The notes beneath the pieces were generated by a model. That model worked only from the letters and a program-made list of their open reading frames with translations, did not search any database and was not told the DNA's origin. A stretch of DNA of 56,207 nucleotides from Phycisphaerae bacterium (GTDB lineage Bacteria; Planctomycetota; Phycisphaerae; Sedimentisphaerales; Anaerobacaceae): contig JADHXR010000027.1 of the NCBI GenBank assembly GCA_016782865.1, positions 1-56,207 of the forward strand, written 5' to 3'. The position numbers and the translations under genes are program-made. Shown here piece by piece: positions 8,474-18,900 of the stretch. Every line of letters starts with the position of its first letter. Positions within the stretch are counted from its first letter, which is position 1.

Positions 8474-9643
8474 GTGTTACTCAAGGGCTTAGCATTTTTT
8501 TGTGTGATCTGGACGACGTGCCTTTTCACGGGATGCCGGTCCGTCGAGGTCGAGCAGCCTGTCTCAGAGCCGGTCTTTTTCCCAGCGCCGCCGGAGGTGC
8601 CGCGCTTGCAGTTTCTCACGTCCTTCTCCGGACCTGAGGATCTTGGTGCACGCCCAACCGACGGCCTTGAGCGGTTTGTGCTCGGCGAGCCCGAAGCGAC
8701 CGAGGGCATCACCGCGCCTTATGGAATGGCGCTTTTCGAAGGCAAACTGTACGTGTGCGACGTGGGCAGGAAAATGGTCGCGGTGTTTGACCTGCGGAAC
8801 CGCACGTTCGGCTATTTGACAAAAGACCGGCGATTGACCAAACCGGTCAATATCTTCATAGACGACAATGGCTGGAAATACGTGGCCGACTCGACAGCCG
8901 GCCTCGTGTTTGTATTTGACCGCGATGACAACCTGATCACCATGTTGGGACAACAGTTGAAGATCAGCCCCGTCGATGTCGTCGTTCGCGGCGCGCTGTG
9001 CTATGTCACTGATTACGCCAGCAACCAGGTCGTTGTCCTGAACAAAGTGACGGGCCAAGAGATCATGCGCGTCGGCCAGAGACGGCGGACGCAAGGGCGA
9101 GTCCAGCCCGAGGCCGAGCTGCCGGCGGGAGAGTTTTCTCTTATCAGTGATCTGGCCCTTGATCAGCAGGGCAACATTTATGTCACCGATAAAGCCGGCG
9201 CACGGATAACACAATTTGACCCGGCCGGAATATTCAGGCGAACGATCGGGCGGTTGGGTGACAACATAGACGAGTTTGTCAGGCCCAAGGGCATTGCCAT
9301 CGACAGGGAGAACAGAATATGGGTCGTGGATGCCGCGACAGAAGTTGCCAAGATATACAATGAGCAGTCGCAGCTTCTCTTATTCTTCGGCCTGCACGGC
9401 AACGAGCCCGGCATGATGAATTTGCCGGCGACGATTGTCGTGGATTATGACAACGTTGAATTCTTTCAGAAGTACGCGGTTCAAGGGGCCAGTATAGAAT
9501 TCCTGGTTTTGGTCTCGAATCAATATGGACCAAACAAGATCAGCGTATATGGTTTTGGCACATTTCCCGTTCATGGCAGGGCGAAGAAATCACCTTTCAC
9601 ATTACAGGACTTGGCGCCTCCGGCAGCGTGGCCGAGTGGGTGA
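8474..9643 (+). CDS. NHL-repeat beta-propeller lipoprotein
   Basis: 389 residues. The start has a lipoprotein signal (LKGLAFFCVIWTTCLFTGC, lipobox FTGC), so the mature protein would be lipid-anchored outside the cytoplasm. The rest consists of NHL-type blades, for example ITAPYGMALFEGKLYVCD, LTKPVNIFIDDNGWKYVADS, ISDLALDQQGNIYVTDKAG and FVRPKGIAIDRENRIWVVDA, six in all by my reading. Such lipoproteins often neighbour multiheme cytochrome genes, and a tetraheme cytochrome follows here; a scaffold role in electron transfer is inference. The start is GTG with no ribosome-binding site or room for a promoter, since the truncated kinase abuts on the other strand, so the extreme 5' end may have been lost. 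Confidence 0.8.
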   Translation: MLLKGLAFFCVIWTTCLFTGCRSVEVEQPVSEPVFFPAPPEVPRLQFLTSFSGPEDLGARPTDGLERFVLGEPEATEGITAPYGMALFEGKLYVCDVGRKMVAVFDLRNRTFGYLTKDRRLTKPVNIFIDDNGWKYVADSTAGLVFVFDRDDNLITMLGQQLKISPVDVVVRGALCYVTDYASNQVVVLNKVTGQEIMRVGQRRRTQGRVQPEAELPAGEFSLISDLALDQQGNIYVTDKAGARITQFDPAGIFRRTIGRLGDNIDEFVRPKGIAIDRENRIWVVDAATEVAKIYNEQSQLLLFFGLHGNEPGMMNLPATIVVDYDNVEFFQKYAVQGASIEFLVLVSNQYGPNKISVYGFGTFPVHGRAKKSPFTLQDLAPPAAWPSG

Positions 9644-9735
9644 TTCTGGCTGCTGCCTTGGGTGCGGTGACGATTTTGGCTCTCTCGCGGTTAGTGAAGC
9701 GTATATGGGAAATCCCAGATAAAAGTTTCTTTTGA
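9628..9735 (+). other. Short frame encoding one membrane span and a basic tail
   Basis: In another frame overlapping the end of the NHL gene, GTG at 9628 opens 35 residues with one hydrophobic span (VILAAALGAVTILAL) followed by SRLVKRIW. The frame is also open upstream to about 9460. It may be the end of a decayed gene or a small membrane protein. No ribosome-binding site is evident. Confidence 0.25.
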
Positions 9736-9748
9736 CCGGCCGTACAGC

Positions 9749-9777
9749 TTGAACTTTGCACATAAATTGAGTATAAT
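9749..9777 (+). promoter_or_regulatory. Sigma-70 type promoter for the tetraheme cytochrome
   Basis: TTGAAC, 17 bases, then a perfect TATAAT (9772-9777). It lies about 155 bases before the cytochrome ribosome-binding site. No sigma-54 cassette is present here, unlike the decaheme gene. Confidence 0.65.
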
Positions 9778-9937
9778 AACTGCTGGACGTGTGATGGATT
9801 TAGATGCAAATTCTATATCAACGTCAGTGTTTTTCTTGGCCCGGGAAAATTGAGTCAACTTTTGTAATCTACGGACGTTTTACCAACCGCAGATGGTATG
9901 TAGAATCGGATGTGAGATCGAGTAAGAAGAAGAGGTA

Positions 9938-10516
9938 ATGAAGCTGAATTTTGTGAGATTACGTCTGCTATTGGCTCTTGTCGGTTTATTAACGCCGGCG
10001 GTCGTAATGGCATTAGCCCATCCGGACCTGTTTGGCTGCGATGGATGTCACACGCCGCACAATGTAGAGGTGCTGCCGGGTGTACCTTTGTGGAACGGCA
10101 GCGAAACAACGACAAGGTTTGTGATGTATTCCAGCGATACATTCCAGGGCACAGCAGACGGCCAGCCCGGCGGCGATTCCATGCTATGCCTTGGCTGTCA
10201 CGATGGTTCTAATCCCAATTACGCGTGGATGAATCCGGATCACAGCTTCGGCACTGATGAGCTGGCAAGTTCACACCCAATCTCGTTTGTTTACGATTCC
10301 GCCCTGGCCGCCCGGGATGGAGCCCTGAAAGACCCTTCAGAAGCAAGCACGCTTGGAGGAACAATCCTGGAAGATCTGCTCGATCCGGAGAGCAAGGTAC
10401 AGTGCGGCAGTTGTCATGATGTTCATTCATCCAGCGTCGGCGATAGCCTGTTACGGGGTTACGATTACGGCAGCCAGCACGGGCCCGGACTGTGCCGCAT
10501 GTGCCACATAAAATGA
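9938..10516 (+). CDS. Tetraheme c-type cytochrome (c3/doubled-CXXCH type)
   Basis: 192 residues, start ATG at 9938 with AAGAGG five bases upstream. A signal peptide (LRLLLALVGLLTPAVVMALA) is followed by four heme sites: CDGCH near residue 32, CLGCH near 86, CGSCH near 153 and CRMCH at the extreme C-terminus. The phrases GCDGCHTPHN, CLGCHDGSNP and CGSCHDVHSSS resemble the doubled-CXXCH cytochromes of metal-reducing bacteria. It would be periplasmic or surface-exposed and act as an electron carrier. It follows the NHL lipoprotein gene and is separated from it by a promoter. Confidence 0.88.
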   Translation: MKLNFVRLRLLLALVGLLTPAVVMALAHPDLFGCDGCHTPHNVEVLPGVPLWNGSETTTRFVMYSSDTFQGTADGQPGGDSMLCLGCHDGSNPNYAWMNPDHSFGTDELASSHPISFVYDSALAARDGALKDPSEASTLGGTILEDLLDPESKVQCGSCHDVHSSSVGDSLLRGYDYGSQHGPGLCRMCHIK

Positions 10517-10627
10517 ACGGGTTTATTTAGCTCCGCAGCGCAACATAGTCTTAATTCTTGGCAAGACAGAAAATGTTTCACAGAGGGTTTGGTATCTACA
10601 AATGAATTCAATGGGTAAAAGGGTAGT

Positions 10628-12061
10628 ATGGCTAAATCAATCTTTCCAATTACACATCGTATACTTGTCTTATCAGTATTGGTAACGGCGTGGGGCACCG
10701 CTGCGGAACTGCCCAACATCGTAATTATCTATGCAGATGATCTGGGCTTCGGGGATATCTCCATTTACAACCCAGAGGCAGCCTACAAGACTCCTCGCAT
10801 TGACAAAATGGCAAAAGAAGGCATCATGTTTACAGATGCGCACAGTCCCTCCACCATCTGTTCGCCTTCGCGTTATGGACTCTTTTCCGGGCAGCAGATA
10901 TTCCGGTCCACCGGCCGGGGCGGCGGCGCCTTCGAGGGACCCGGCGGACCCAGTTATCTCAAACCGGGTACACTGACCTTGGGAGATATGCTCCGGGCCA
11001 AAGGCTACCGCACGGGTGTGTTCGGAAAGTGGCACGTGGGTCTCACCTGGTACGACGATGCCGGCAAAAGACTCGGAGGTGGGTTCGCCAATGCCAAGTT
11101 AATCAATTACGAAAAAAGTACCCCCCTCGAAGACGGCCCCAACAACAGGGGTTTCGATGAATCTTTTATCACACCCAACTGTCCCAACACCGATCCTCTT
11201 TATGTATACATCGAAAACGGTATGGTGGATGTGCCGGCCACTGTGACGCACAAGCGCAGTAACCTGACCAACCTGGACGGATGGCTGTGGGACAATGACG
11301 AGGGATTCATGTCAGTAGGTTACGATTTTGAAAATGCGGATAAAATCTTTTACGACAAGACTGTGGACTTTATTACAGATCATCTCAACAACCACAAGGG
11401 CAAGCCTTTCTTTGCGGTCTTATCCACGCAGATTGCTCACGCCCCTGTACTGCCCGCAAAAGAGTTTCGGGGCAAGACTGATGGCGGACCCAGAGGAGAC
11501 TTTCTGTGGGAGCTGGATGTACTGGTTGGGCAGTTGCTCGATAAGCTGGATGAACTGGACATAGATGAAAATACCCTGGTGCTTTTTAATTCTGATAACG
11601 GTCCCGAAACGGTGCACTATCACCGCATGATGCAGGAATACAATCACGATGCTTCCGGTGGATGGCGTGGCATGAAGCGCGACGGTTGGGAAGGTGGCCA
11701 TCGGGTCCCCTTTATCGCCCGCTGGCCCCGGGCCATTCCCGCTGGTCAGGTTTCAAAGCAAATGACAAGTACCACAGACATCTTTGCCACTCTGGCTTCC
11801 GTTGTGGGGTATGAGTTGAAAGATGAAGATGCCACGGACAGTTTTGACATGTTGATGTTTCAAGTACCAGAACCCCGGCACTCAATGCCACGAATCCCGA
11901 TATTTGAAGCAAACGTAATGCACGTGTTTTCTTCCTTCTCGATTCGGCCCTCTCAGTCTTGCTGGACGTGCGTTCCCGTACTGGTCAAGAGTTCTTTGCA
12001 GCAGGACTCGGATCTGTCTTGGCTCTCTATCGAGGTTGCCGGAGGAGTTCTGCAAAGCTGA
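10628..12061 (+). CDS. Family S1 sulfatase with a lost C-terminus
   Basis: 477 residues by reading frame, start ATG with AAGGG upstream and a signal peptide. The sulfatase start NIVIIYADDLGFGD supplies metal-binding aspartates. CSPSR within STICSPSRYGLFSG is the formylglycine motif, matured by an anaerobic or aerobic sulfatase-modifying enzyme not seen here. GKWHVG and NSDNGPE are further active-site blocks. Similarity to sulfatases holds up to ATDSFDML (about base 11855, residue 410); the remaining residues look unlike the family and the last roughly 80-100 residues of a normal S1 enzyme are missing. Substrate unknown, presumably a sulfated polysaccharide. The active site itself is complete, but stability is doubtful. 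Confidence 0.8.
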   Translation: MAKSIFPITHRILVLSVLVTAWGTAAELPNIVIIYADDLGFGDISIYNPEAAYKTPRIDKMAKEGIMFTDAHSPSTICSPSRYGLFSGQQIFRSTGRGGGAFEGPGGPSYLKPGTLTLGDMLRAKGYRTGVFGKWHVGLTWYDDAGKRLGGGFANAKLINYEKSTPLEDGPNNRGFDESFITPNCPNTDPLYVYIENGMVDVPATVTHKRSNLTNLDGWLWDNDEGFMSVGYDFENADKIFYDKTVDFITDHLNNHKGKPFFAVLSTQIAHAPVLPAKEFRGKTDGGPRGDFLWELDVLVGQLLDKLDELDIDENTLVLFNSDNGPETVHYHRMMQEYNHDASGGWRGMKRDGWEGGHRVPFIARWPRAIPAGQVSKQMTSTTDIFATLASVVGYELKDEDATDSFDMLMFQVPEPRHSMPRIPIFEANVMHVFSSFSIRPSQSCWTCVPVLVKSSLQQDSDLSWLSIEVAGGVLQS

Positions 12062-12134
12062 AACTGGCCCTATACTTCTGCTGGACCACGGATCCCGTGT
12101 TTCGTTTCGCAATATCCGGATACGCAGGTCAGCG
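12036..12134 (+). pseudogene. Tail fragment resembling a DUF1080 (3-keto-disaccharide hydrolase) domain
   Basis: In a frame different from the sulfatase, the translation reads ETGPILLLDHGSRVSFRNIR, which matches the usual end of DUF1080 domains (TGPI/L-LLQDHG-P-V-FRNIWIR). No start or remaining domain is present. It indicates that a second gene fragment is joined to the broken sulfatase. Confidence 0.5.
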
Positions 12135-12233
12135 TCTCTGGCTGACGAACAGGGCCCATACGAGTCAACCAGTATAGGCCCTGAAATGTCACGTGCCAAC
12201 TACCGCCTAAGCTGCTGGCTGTTCCGATGTAAT

Positions 12234-14372
12234 CTACCGAATCAGCCTGATGGCGTCGAAGTACATCGTTCCTGTGCCGCCGGCCGCCGGGCTGTTCTTA
12301 GTGGCAAAGCCAACGGTAAGGGTATTGACATTGGTCAGGTCCACGTCCGCAAATGCCGTCAGGTCCATGACCCACTCATTCCATCCTGTCATCTGAGTTG
12401 CGCTCGCGTCATCGTGATATACCACGGCGTTGCCGTTCAGAGCAACAAACATCCTCTCGGCAGCATTAGCCGAAGCGCCACGGAACCACAGTGCCAGCTT
12501 CGTAACGCCTTCGGCGGTCCAGTCACGCGGATAGACCAACGTTAAAGTGGCCTCGGACGTCTTGAGGTTGTTGTCGTAGCGATAAACAAGCGCCTGGGCG
12601 CCGCCGTGAACAACAGTTTGCTCGGCGTAAGGAGGAAGGTCATTGCCGACCAGGGCGCCGTTTGTAGTGGTTCCGAAGCCGTCTATCCATTTGTCGAATA
12701 TTCTATTGCTGTTGGGATCAGGCGGGTCAATATCATTGTAGGACTCGAAATCGTCCACTCCGATGAAGTCAGCGGCGGTAAAGCTCCAGAGCAGACCTTT
12801 CACAGTCTTGTCGGGATAAACCGCATCTACACGCCAGTGGTAGCTTGCACCCAGGCTAAGTTCGCCGGGATCATGGCTCTCGGAGCCGAGTGCCTTGTTG
12901 CCTATGTACTCAGGCGAGGCCGCGGTGGCATTTTTCACAGCATCGGCATCGGCGCCGAAGTATAGATCGCTCGAAGCGGCAGTATCCGCCGGCGTCCAGC
13001 CAAGGGTAGTCAATATCTGTGCATCCACCGCGCCGTTAGCCGGCTGTGGATTGCCCACGGCGTCCGGAGTTGTGAAGCTCCAGATATCGCCTTTGTATGT
13101 GGTCGGGGGATCGAACTCGTCGACTCGCCAGTAGTAGACTTTCTCTGATTCCAGTGTACCTGGACTGTAGCTGGTACTTCCCAAAGGTATGCCGCCTGCG
13201 GCATTGTTTACATAGTCGAAATTCGTGCCCATATAAACGGTGTGTAGTTTGGCTGCAAAACCTCCCGTCCAGGTGAAAATCGCGTTCGGGTCCACAAACT
13301 CAGCGCCGTCAGCCGGATCGGGATCGTAAGCCGTCTTGGGCGGAACTGAGAAGCTCCAGACGTCCCCTTTCCACGGACTGTTCGGATCAGACTCATTGAC
13401 CTCGTCGATCCGCCAGTAGTACGTTGTACCGGGCTGCAAGCCCTCTGCAGCCGGGAAACCCGGGAACCCAATCACCTGGAACGTAGACAACGTATTGCCG
13501 GCAAACGCCCCTTCACCACCCTGGTTGACATCGTCAAAGTTGGTTCCGAAGTACACATTGTGCGAAACGGCGGAGTCACCGGGTGTCCAGGCAAGGTTGG
13601 CCCACGTGTTCTCATAAACGGCGTCATCCGGCACAGACGGCTGCTCAGCTTTGGAAAAGTCTGGTTCGATTCCCTTGCTGAGGCCCTCAATCTGGTTGGG
13701 CGTTAATGCCCGGTCATATATGTAGACGTCATCCAGCATTCCATTGAAGAAGTGGTTATCCTTTCTGCCTCCTATTCTCAGAGAGTCATCGTTCAACACT
13801 CCGAACGTACCTGACTGTGCCACACTGCCAGCAGGGACGCCGTCAAGGTAGAACTCTACGAAGCCGCCCTCCACAATGGAGACTGCTGCGTGGTGCCATT
13901 GCCCGGCGGTGATAAGGGATGTGGAAATGTAGAGGCTGTAGTCTGTGCTTTCCGATGTTTGGTGTAAGAACTGTATGGTGTTGTCCTTGACTCGGAATTC
14001 ATAATTGCCCGGGTAGTTGTCTGGCGCTGTACCGCTGGGCTGCTTCGTAACCATATGGTTGGGAGCGACTACGTTGGATGTGTTCACCCACAGAGAGATT
14101 GTCAGCGCATCTTCGATATCCAACGATGGGTCATCGTCGATGACTACGATGTCGTCGCTGTCATCAAAATTCAGTGCGCTGCCGCCCATTAGCCCTGCGA
14201 CCCAGGTTGCATCACCCATAACCGTGCCGTCGTTACCCTTGCCGGACAAACCGGCCGCAACAGTGCCGGAGCCCTCATCAAACGTCCAGTGGCCCACCAG
14301 TCCGGCTGGGGCGCCATCGGCCACAATCAACACTACCACAAAAGAAATGAGATAAGCCAGTTTCTTGCACAT
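12234..14372 (-). CDS. Secreted LamG / fibronectin-like multidomain protein
   Basis: 712 residues from ATG at 14372, chosen for AAGGAGG six bases upstream; a longer reading exists without support. A signal peptide (KLAYLISFVVVLIVADGAPA) is followed by a LamG-type concanavalin-like domain (about 22-235, starting LVGHWTFDEGSGT and ending DDVYIYDRAL). Three fibronectin-III-like modules follow, each with the pattern P-A-G-A, Y-G and YYWRVDE...G-W-F (about 250-530). The C-terminal domain opens with VDDFESYND and closes with TMYFDAIRL. The same modules recur in the gene at 26544. Likely an extracellular carbohydrate- or surface-binding protein; no enzyme domain is visible. Confidence 0.85.
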   Translation of the reverse strand: MCKKLAYLISFVVVLIVADGAPAGLVGHWTFDEGSGTVAAGLSGKGNDGTVMGDATWVAGLMGGSALNFDDSDDIVVIDDDPSLDIEDALTISLWVNTSNVVAPNHMVTKQPSGTAPDNYPGNYEFRVKDNTIQFLHQTSESTDYSLYISTSLITAGQWHHAAVSIVEGGFVEFYLDGVPAGSVAQSGTFGVLNDDSLRIGGRKDNHFFNGMLDDVYIYDRALTPNQIEGLSKGIEPDFSKAEQPSVPDDAVYENTWANLAWTPGDSAVSHNVYFGTNFDDVNQGGEGAFAGNTLSTFQVIGFPGFPAAEGLQPGTTYYWRIDEVNESDPNSPWKGDVWSFSVPPKTAYDPDPADGAEFVDPNAIFTWTGGFAAKLHTVYMGTNFDYVNNAAGGIPLGSTSYSPGTLESEKVYYWRVDEFDPPTTYKGDIWSFTTPDAVGNPQPANGAVDAQILTTLGWTPADTAASSDLYFGADADAVKNATAASPEYIGNKALGSESHDPGELSLGASYHWRVDAVYPDKTVKGLLWSFTAADFIGVDDFESYNDIDPPDPNSNRIFDKWIDGFGTTTNGALVGNDLPPYAEQTVVHGGAQALVYRYDNNLKTSEATLTLVYPRDWTAEGVTKLALWFRGASANAAERMFVALNGNAVVYHDDASATQMTGWNEWVMDLTAFADVDLTNVNTLTVGFATKNSPAAGGTGTMYFDAIRLIR

Positions 14373-14577
14373 AATGATCCTCCTTCGGCAAAAAGAATTT
14401 ATACGAAAGCAGTCTACGATGATTCTTGTCTTCACACGTTTGAATGCCCGTCCATGAAGGCCTTATTAGTATTGACATCACCTCCTTATTGTCACAGACA
14501 TAGCACTACTGGCAGCCCGAAGATTGTCAGGCTTGTCGATCTTAAATAGTATCAAATTAGCCCCGTCGGATCAAGGT

Positions 14578-14640
14578 AAAAAAAAGTCGAGACCCAGAAA
14601 GGGTCAACTACATGGCTGTCATTCTTGCTCAACAGCCATG
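14578..14640 (-). terminator. Terminator downstream of the pseudopilin gene
   Basis: Reading the minus strand, a 9-bp hairpin (arms CATGGCTGT at 14611 and ACAGCCATG at 14632) is followed by a shorter hairpin GACCC/GGGTC (14591-14605) and then eight T (14578-14585). It lies 55 bases past the pseudopilin stop. Confidence 0.65.
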
Positions 14641-14694
14641 AAGTTGCATTCTTCAAATGTCAGGCGTCAGGATTCTTGTATGCCATTCTTACGT

Positions 14695-15588
14695 CTATCT
14701 AAACTTAGGAGCAATCCAGTTATGAGCGTAGTTGTTGTGCGTCATATAGATTGCATCAGTCGCACTGAATTTTTCCACATGGCCGTCAAGGTATCCTGCG
14801 TTCAACTTCAGGTTGTTCATGTTCCCGGGTAGAATGTCGGAGAACGCCATCTTGAGTCCGTAGTAAGGCCCGGCCCGTAAGGCGTCGGTGAACGGATGAC
14901 AGCTATAGTAGCTGTAATATGCATCGGCGGGATTAGGATACCAGGACACCTCCGGGTTACTCTCCAGGTACATCAGCGTATCTTGAATTACCAGGGTATT
15001 CTTGTCCGCCAATGTGTTGGGCGCGTCAAAAGGTTTTGATCCTGTCGCCGGCGGGTTGTACCCTTCAAAACTCCAGAGCAAGGCATAGGTGCAGGGCAAA
15101 AAGGCGTAACGCCCACTTCGATAGAACTCACCGTACGTACCCGCTGCGCTACCATACGGAGGCCACACGTCGTCATCTCTGATGCCAGACAAGGGGCAAT
15201 TGAAGACCTTGCCGTCCTTCAGAATATCGCCCAGATACTTGCCCACATAGTGATAACGGTTCTTGACGGATTCCATCTCCGCGTCCGTAAGCGGTCTGCG
15301 AGCAGACCAGTATTGCTGCATCCAATTCAAATCATTGGGGCGATGCCACCCGCCGCCGCCATTATCGGCGGAACTGGGCGGCAGTCTGGAATCATTGTCT
15401 TGAGCGTACGTTGCGAGCGCCAGGATCACCTGCTTTTGGTTACCCGCACAAGCTATCATGCGCGCAACTTCTCTGGCTTTTCTCAAGGCGGGCATCAATA
15501 CGCCCATTAACAACGCGATGAGGGCAATTGCCACCAGGAGTTCTATCAAGGTGAATCCCTTTAGTCGGCGTTTCCTATATGACTTCAT
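14695..15588 (-). CDS. Type II pseudopilin-like protein (H-X9-DG family)
   Basis: 297 residues from ATG at 15588, with GGAG eight bases upstream; an upstream GTG at 15597 is less likely. The prepilin peptidase signal is RRLKGFTLIELLVAIALIAL, with cleavage before Phe and glutamate at +5, then the long N-terminal helix. Near the C-terminus is KLNAGYLDGHVEKF, the DG-containing motif of the H-X9-DG proteins that planctomycetes carry in many copies. It would be assembled or anchored by a type II secretion or type IV pilus system, none of which is in this window. It has its own promoter and terminator. Confidence 0.88.
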   Translation of the reverse strand: MKSYRKRRLKGFTLIELLVAIALIALLMGVLMPALRKAREVARMIACAGNQKQVILALATYAQDNDSRLPPSSADNGGGGWHRPNDLNWMQQYWSARRPLTDAEMESVKNRYHYVGKYLGDILKDGKVFNCPLSGIRDDDVWPPYGSAAGTYGEFYRSGRYAFLPCTYALLWSFEGYNPPATGSKPFDAPNTLADKNTLVIQDTLMYLESNPEVSWYPNPADAYYSYYSCHPFTDALRAGPYYGLKMAFSDILPGNMNNLKLNAGYLDGHVEKFSATDAIYMTHNNYAHNWIAPKFR

Positions 15589-15617
15589 AAGCAACACTCC
15601 TGCACGCTACCGCCTCC

Positions 15618-15647
15618 ATAATAGCACAAAATGCGGTTCGATTTCAA
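15618..15647 (-). promoter_or_regulatory. Sigma-70 promoter of the pseudopilin gene
   Basis: Minus strand: TTGAAA, 18 bases, TATTAT. It is about 30 bases from the start codon. The remaining bases up to 15921 show nothing else I can support. Confidence 0.65.
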
Positions 15648-15921
15648 CGCTTATGGTCATAAGAACGACTACAAGTAAAGGGAGTAGAGACCATATGCGC
15701 TTGTTAAGTGCGAATGGGACCACCATGACACCGGCTCTATCTTTCTGATTATGCTAAAGCCTGCCAGAAGCCCGTTTGGCCGCGAATTCAACTTTCTTGC
15801 CATCTGGCGATCAGCACGGGTATAATTCACACTGTTGTATGTTGACATTAATTGCTCTATCCATCTGGCTCCTGGCACATGATTCAACGATGTGCTGAGA
15901 GCCGCTTCAGTTGATCGAGTG

Positions 15922-18900
15922 TTAATCAAGTTTTCTGTAGAATTCAGCTTCTCTGTCAGATAGTCTCTTTTGACGGATCAGATCTTCGACGCGCTGCAGA
16001 TCGACATCTCGAGGCTGGCCTCCCGAAGCAATTGACGATACGGGGTAGTCCTCAGAGGTGGGGAGGACTTCAACGAGGCGATCTATTGACACAGCGGATA
16101 CAAGGATCGCCACTGCCAGGGCGCTGAGAACTAAACCGCGGGAGAGCAGGCCGAGCTTCATATTGTCGGTGTGGGCCAGACGCGCCGATCTTGTTGGTGG
16201 CGCTAGCTGGTAGCGACATCTGTCGCAGTATATGCAGTCGAGCTGATCCTTCGCGGTCAGGCCGAATTCACACCTGCCGAACTTCTTGGCAGGGAGCAGT
16301 CGCCTGAGTATCGCCACCTTGTTGAACAGCGATAGAAAAGCCCCCGCGGGACAAAGATACCGGCACCAGAAGCGCGTGTACAATACTGAGCCTACCATTA
16401 TAGTCGCGAGGATCAGCGACGACAACGATTGCCATTGAATATCGGAGATTGGGAGCTGGATGCTGAAAACGTCAGTGAGCGTATCGGCCGAAAGGGTGGT
16501 TCTGTCTCGCGATACAAAAAAGGCCGCCATCAGCACCATGAGTATCGCGTATTTGAGAAATCTGGCTTTTTGCATTTTCTCGATAGACAGGGGCCGCTTG
16601 AACCTTAAAGGAATGACGTAGCTGAGCAACTCCTGGGCCGCCCCGAACGGGCATATGTAGCCGCAGTAAATATTGCCGAAAACCGCCACCAGAACTGGAA
16701 TGCCCACCGCCAGCAGAAACGCCCCGGATAGGCCGGCGGCCGGCGTGTTCATGGACAACACGGTTGCTATCTGCTCGGTGGAATACTGCGCGTTCAATAC
16801 AAAACCACCGGCGATGCAAGTTGTCGCCAAAACGATCAACCTGGTCCAGAATCCTCCAAAATATATCACAATAAGCGCAAGGACAGCCGCTCCAACAAGG
16901 TATGCCGCACGAGCGTCAGGCAAGTATTTGCCAGCGGGGCGTGCGTTTTGAAAGTTGGCGCCGGCCGAAAAGTCGAGGATATCACGGGCGAACTTGCTGG
17001 CGGAATCGCCAAGAGCCAGAAGGATTGCCTGCGAAGTTACAGTGGCGCCGGAAACGGTGTCGATCTCGGAAATAGGCTGCCGTTTGAGCAGACTGCGCGC
17101 CTTGAGCCCTTCTTGCCAGTCGTCGAGAAGCTTCAAATAGGAGGGTGTTTCGTTGGAACGCACAACGTTGAAGTCGACAAGATTGAAGGCCGTATCCACA
17201 TAGATCGCCAGGTTAATCTTTCCGCCGAAGCCCCGTACGGCGGGCGCAAAGTCTGCGGAACTGAAGACATAGCCGGCGAGTTCGGTGTCATTCGGATCAG
17301 CCCGATGGACATTGAAATAGTGGACTTGCCTGCCGAGACTCTCAGGTACAGTCGAAACTTGCTGCAGACTCAGTTCACCGACGAGGGCTTGCGAGGTTTG
17401 TCGAGTCAATGAAGGCACAAGACGCCCACCGGCCCAAGCCAGGACATTGGAACAGACGATGACTGTCGCGGCGAGACCAAACAGCACGTAGCCGAGTCTG
17501 CGGAAGATGAGCCCCGATGTTTCAGCGAAGGATAGCCTATGTGGCTTGAGCAATGCCAACAATGCTGGCGGCATATTGGCCAGCATAACCACGATGAAAA
17601 CCAGCAGCGCAGCCCTCGTGCCTAACACAGGTACAAGGACCAGGCTTGTTGCCACTCCCCCGGCAGCCGCTCCCAAATGATCGGCGGTCTCAAGCTTGCT
17701 GCCGATCTGTCCGGTTTCAAGGCCGCAGTCGGTGAGTCTGCGAGCAGCAATAGGAAAGTAGCACCCTGCACAAAACCCACTCCATAGGAAGGCTGCCGCA
17801 AACGACAAATGTCCGGATTCCCATGGCGCGGCGGTTCCGGCCCGGCCCCACAGTTCCGGAGGCACAAAGGTAATTGCCGCAAGGATCAATGCGTGAATGA
17901 CAACAGCCACCAGAAGCAGGGCCTCCGGCAGATATCGGCGCACGTTTTGCTCTGTGCCGGTCCTGTTCAGCAGAGCGCCCGTCGCCGCAGCCGTGATAGT
18001 CAGGCCGACCATAAACACCGACGAGATAATTCCGATGTGCAGATAGAGCGAGCCGAAATAGGTCTGGTACAGATACATCAGGACGATTACCGTCCCTATG
18101 CCCACAGCCCCGCCCGAGAAGGCAAGCAGTGAGCTGTCGAAGCCGGACTTGCCGGTTCCGGGCTCTGCACACAGGATGTATACGAGCCGCAAGACGACCA
18201 GGATCAAGAGGGGAATCAGGAAAACCGAAGGGCCTGCCAAGGTCAGTAGTTTTGCCAGACGGGTCAATGGCGTCCCGGACCGCTTGGCTGCGAGCAGGAG
18301 ACTGTACAGATGGGTCAGCGGCCTGGAATCGCGGTTGATCAGCAGATCTTCGGGCAAGTCCGCATGAGAGTAACTCTCTAATGCCGCCGCCGCTCGGTCC
18401 GGCAGATAAACCGACAGCAGCCCCTCTGGCGGAAAGACTGTCTCCGATCCTTCTATTGACTGGAAGCGGTCCCGCAATGTCGCCGGGTCGGATGTGAGGT
18501 CCTCGCAGTCCGATGCGAAAAACCATGTCTGTTCGCCGGGAGTCAGAACAAACCGGGCGAACACCTCTTTAAGTGTCAGCCTGATTGAAGCGCCGAGGTT
18601 TATCAGCTCGGTACCCATGATGTTCTCACCTGCGGTGACCCGGACTGCCAGGATGCCGTCTGATTTCAGAGATCTTCTTATCTGGTCGTAAAACTCGACC
18701 GTGTAGTACCTGTTGAGGACCGAACTGGTCGCATCAGGCAGGTTGACTACGACAATATCGTAGGACTGCAAATTCTCGGCCAACATTGCGCGAACATCGC
18801 CGCTGAGTCGATCGAATCGGCTATCGCTGATTCTCAACTCCGCCGGGATGAAGGTGTCGATTGTGCGCGCGTACTCGGGATCCGTGTGGGCCCAGGTGAC

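Noticed and set aside
8481..8712. Extension of the histidine kinase to 8712
   Set aside because: This part is antisense to the lipoprotein signal and first blades of the NHL gene and shows no sensor-domain features.
15669..15929. Minus-strand frame of 86 codons between the pseudopilin and the fusion gene
   Set aside because: No ribosome-binding site, start or known motif.
17717..18526. Minus-strand open frame of 269 codons inside the trimodular fusion gene
   Set aside because: Same-strand alternative frame of a gene with clear domains; arginine- and glycine-rich composition.
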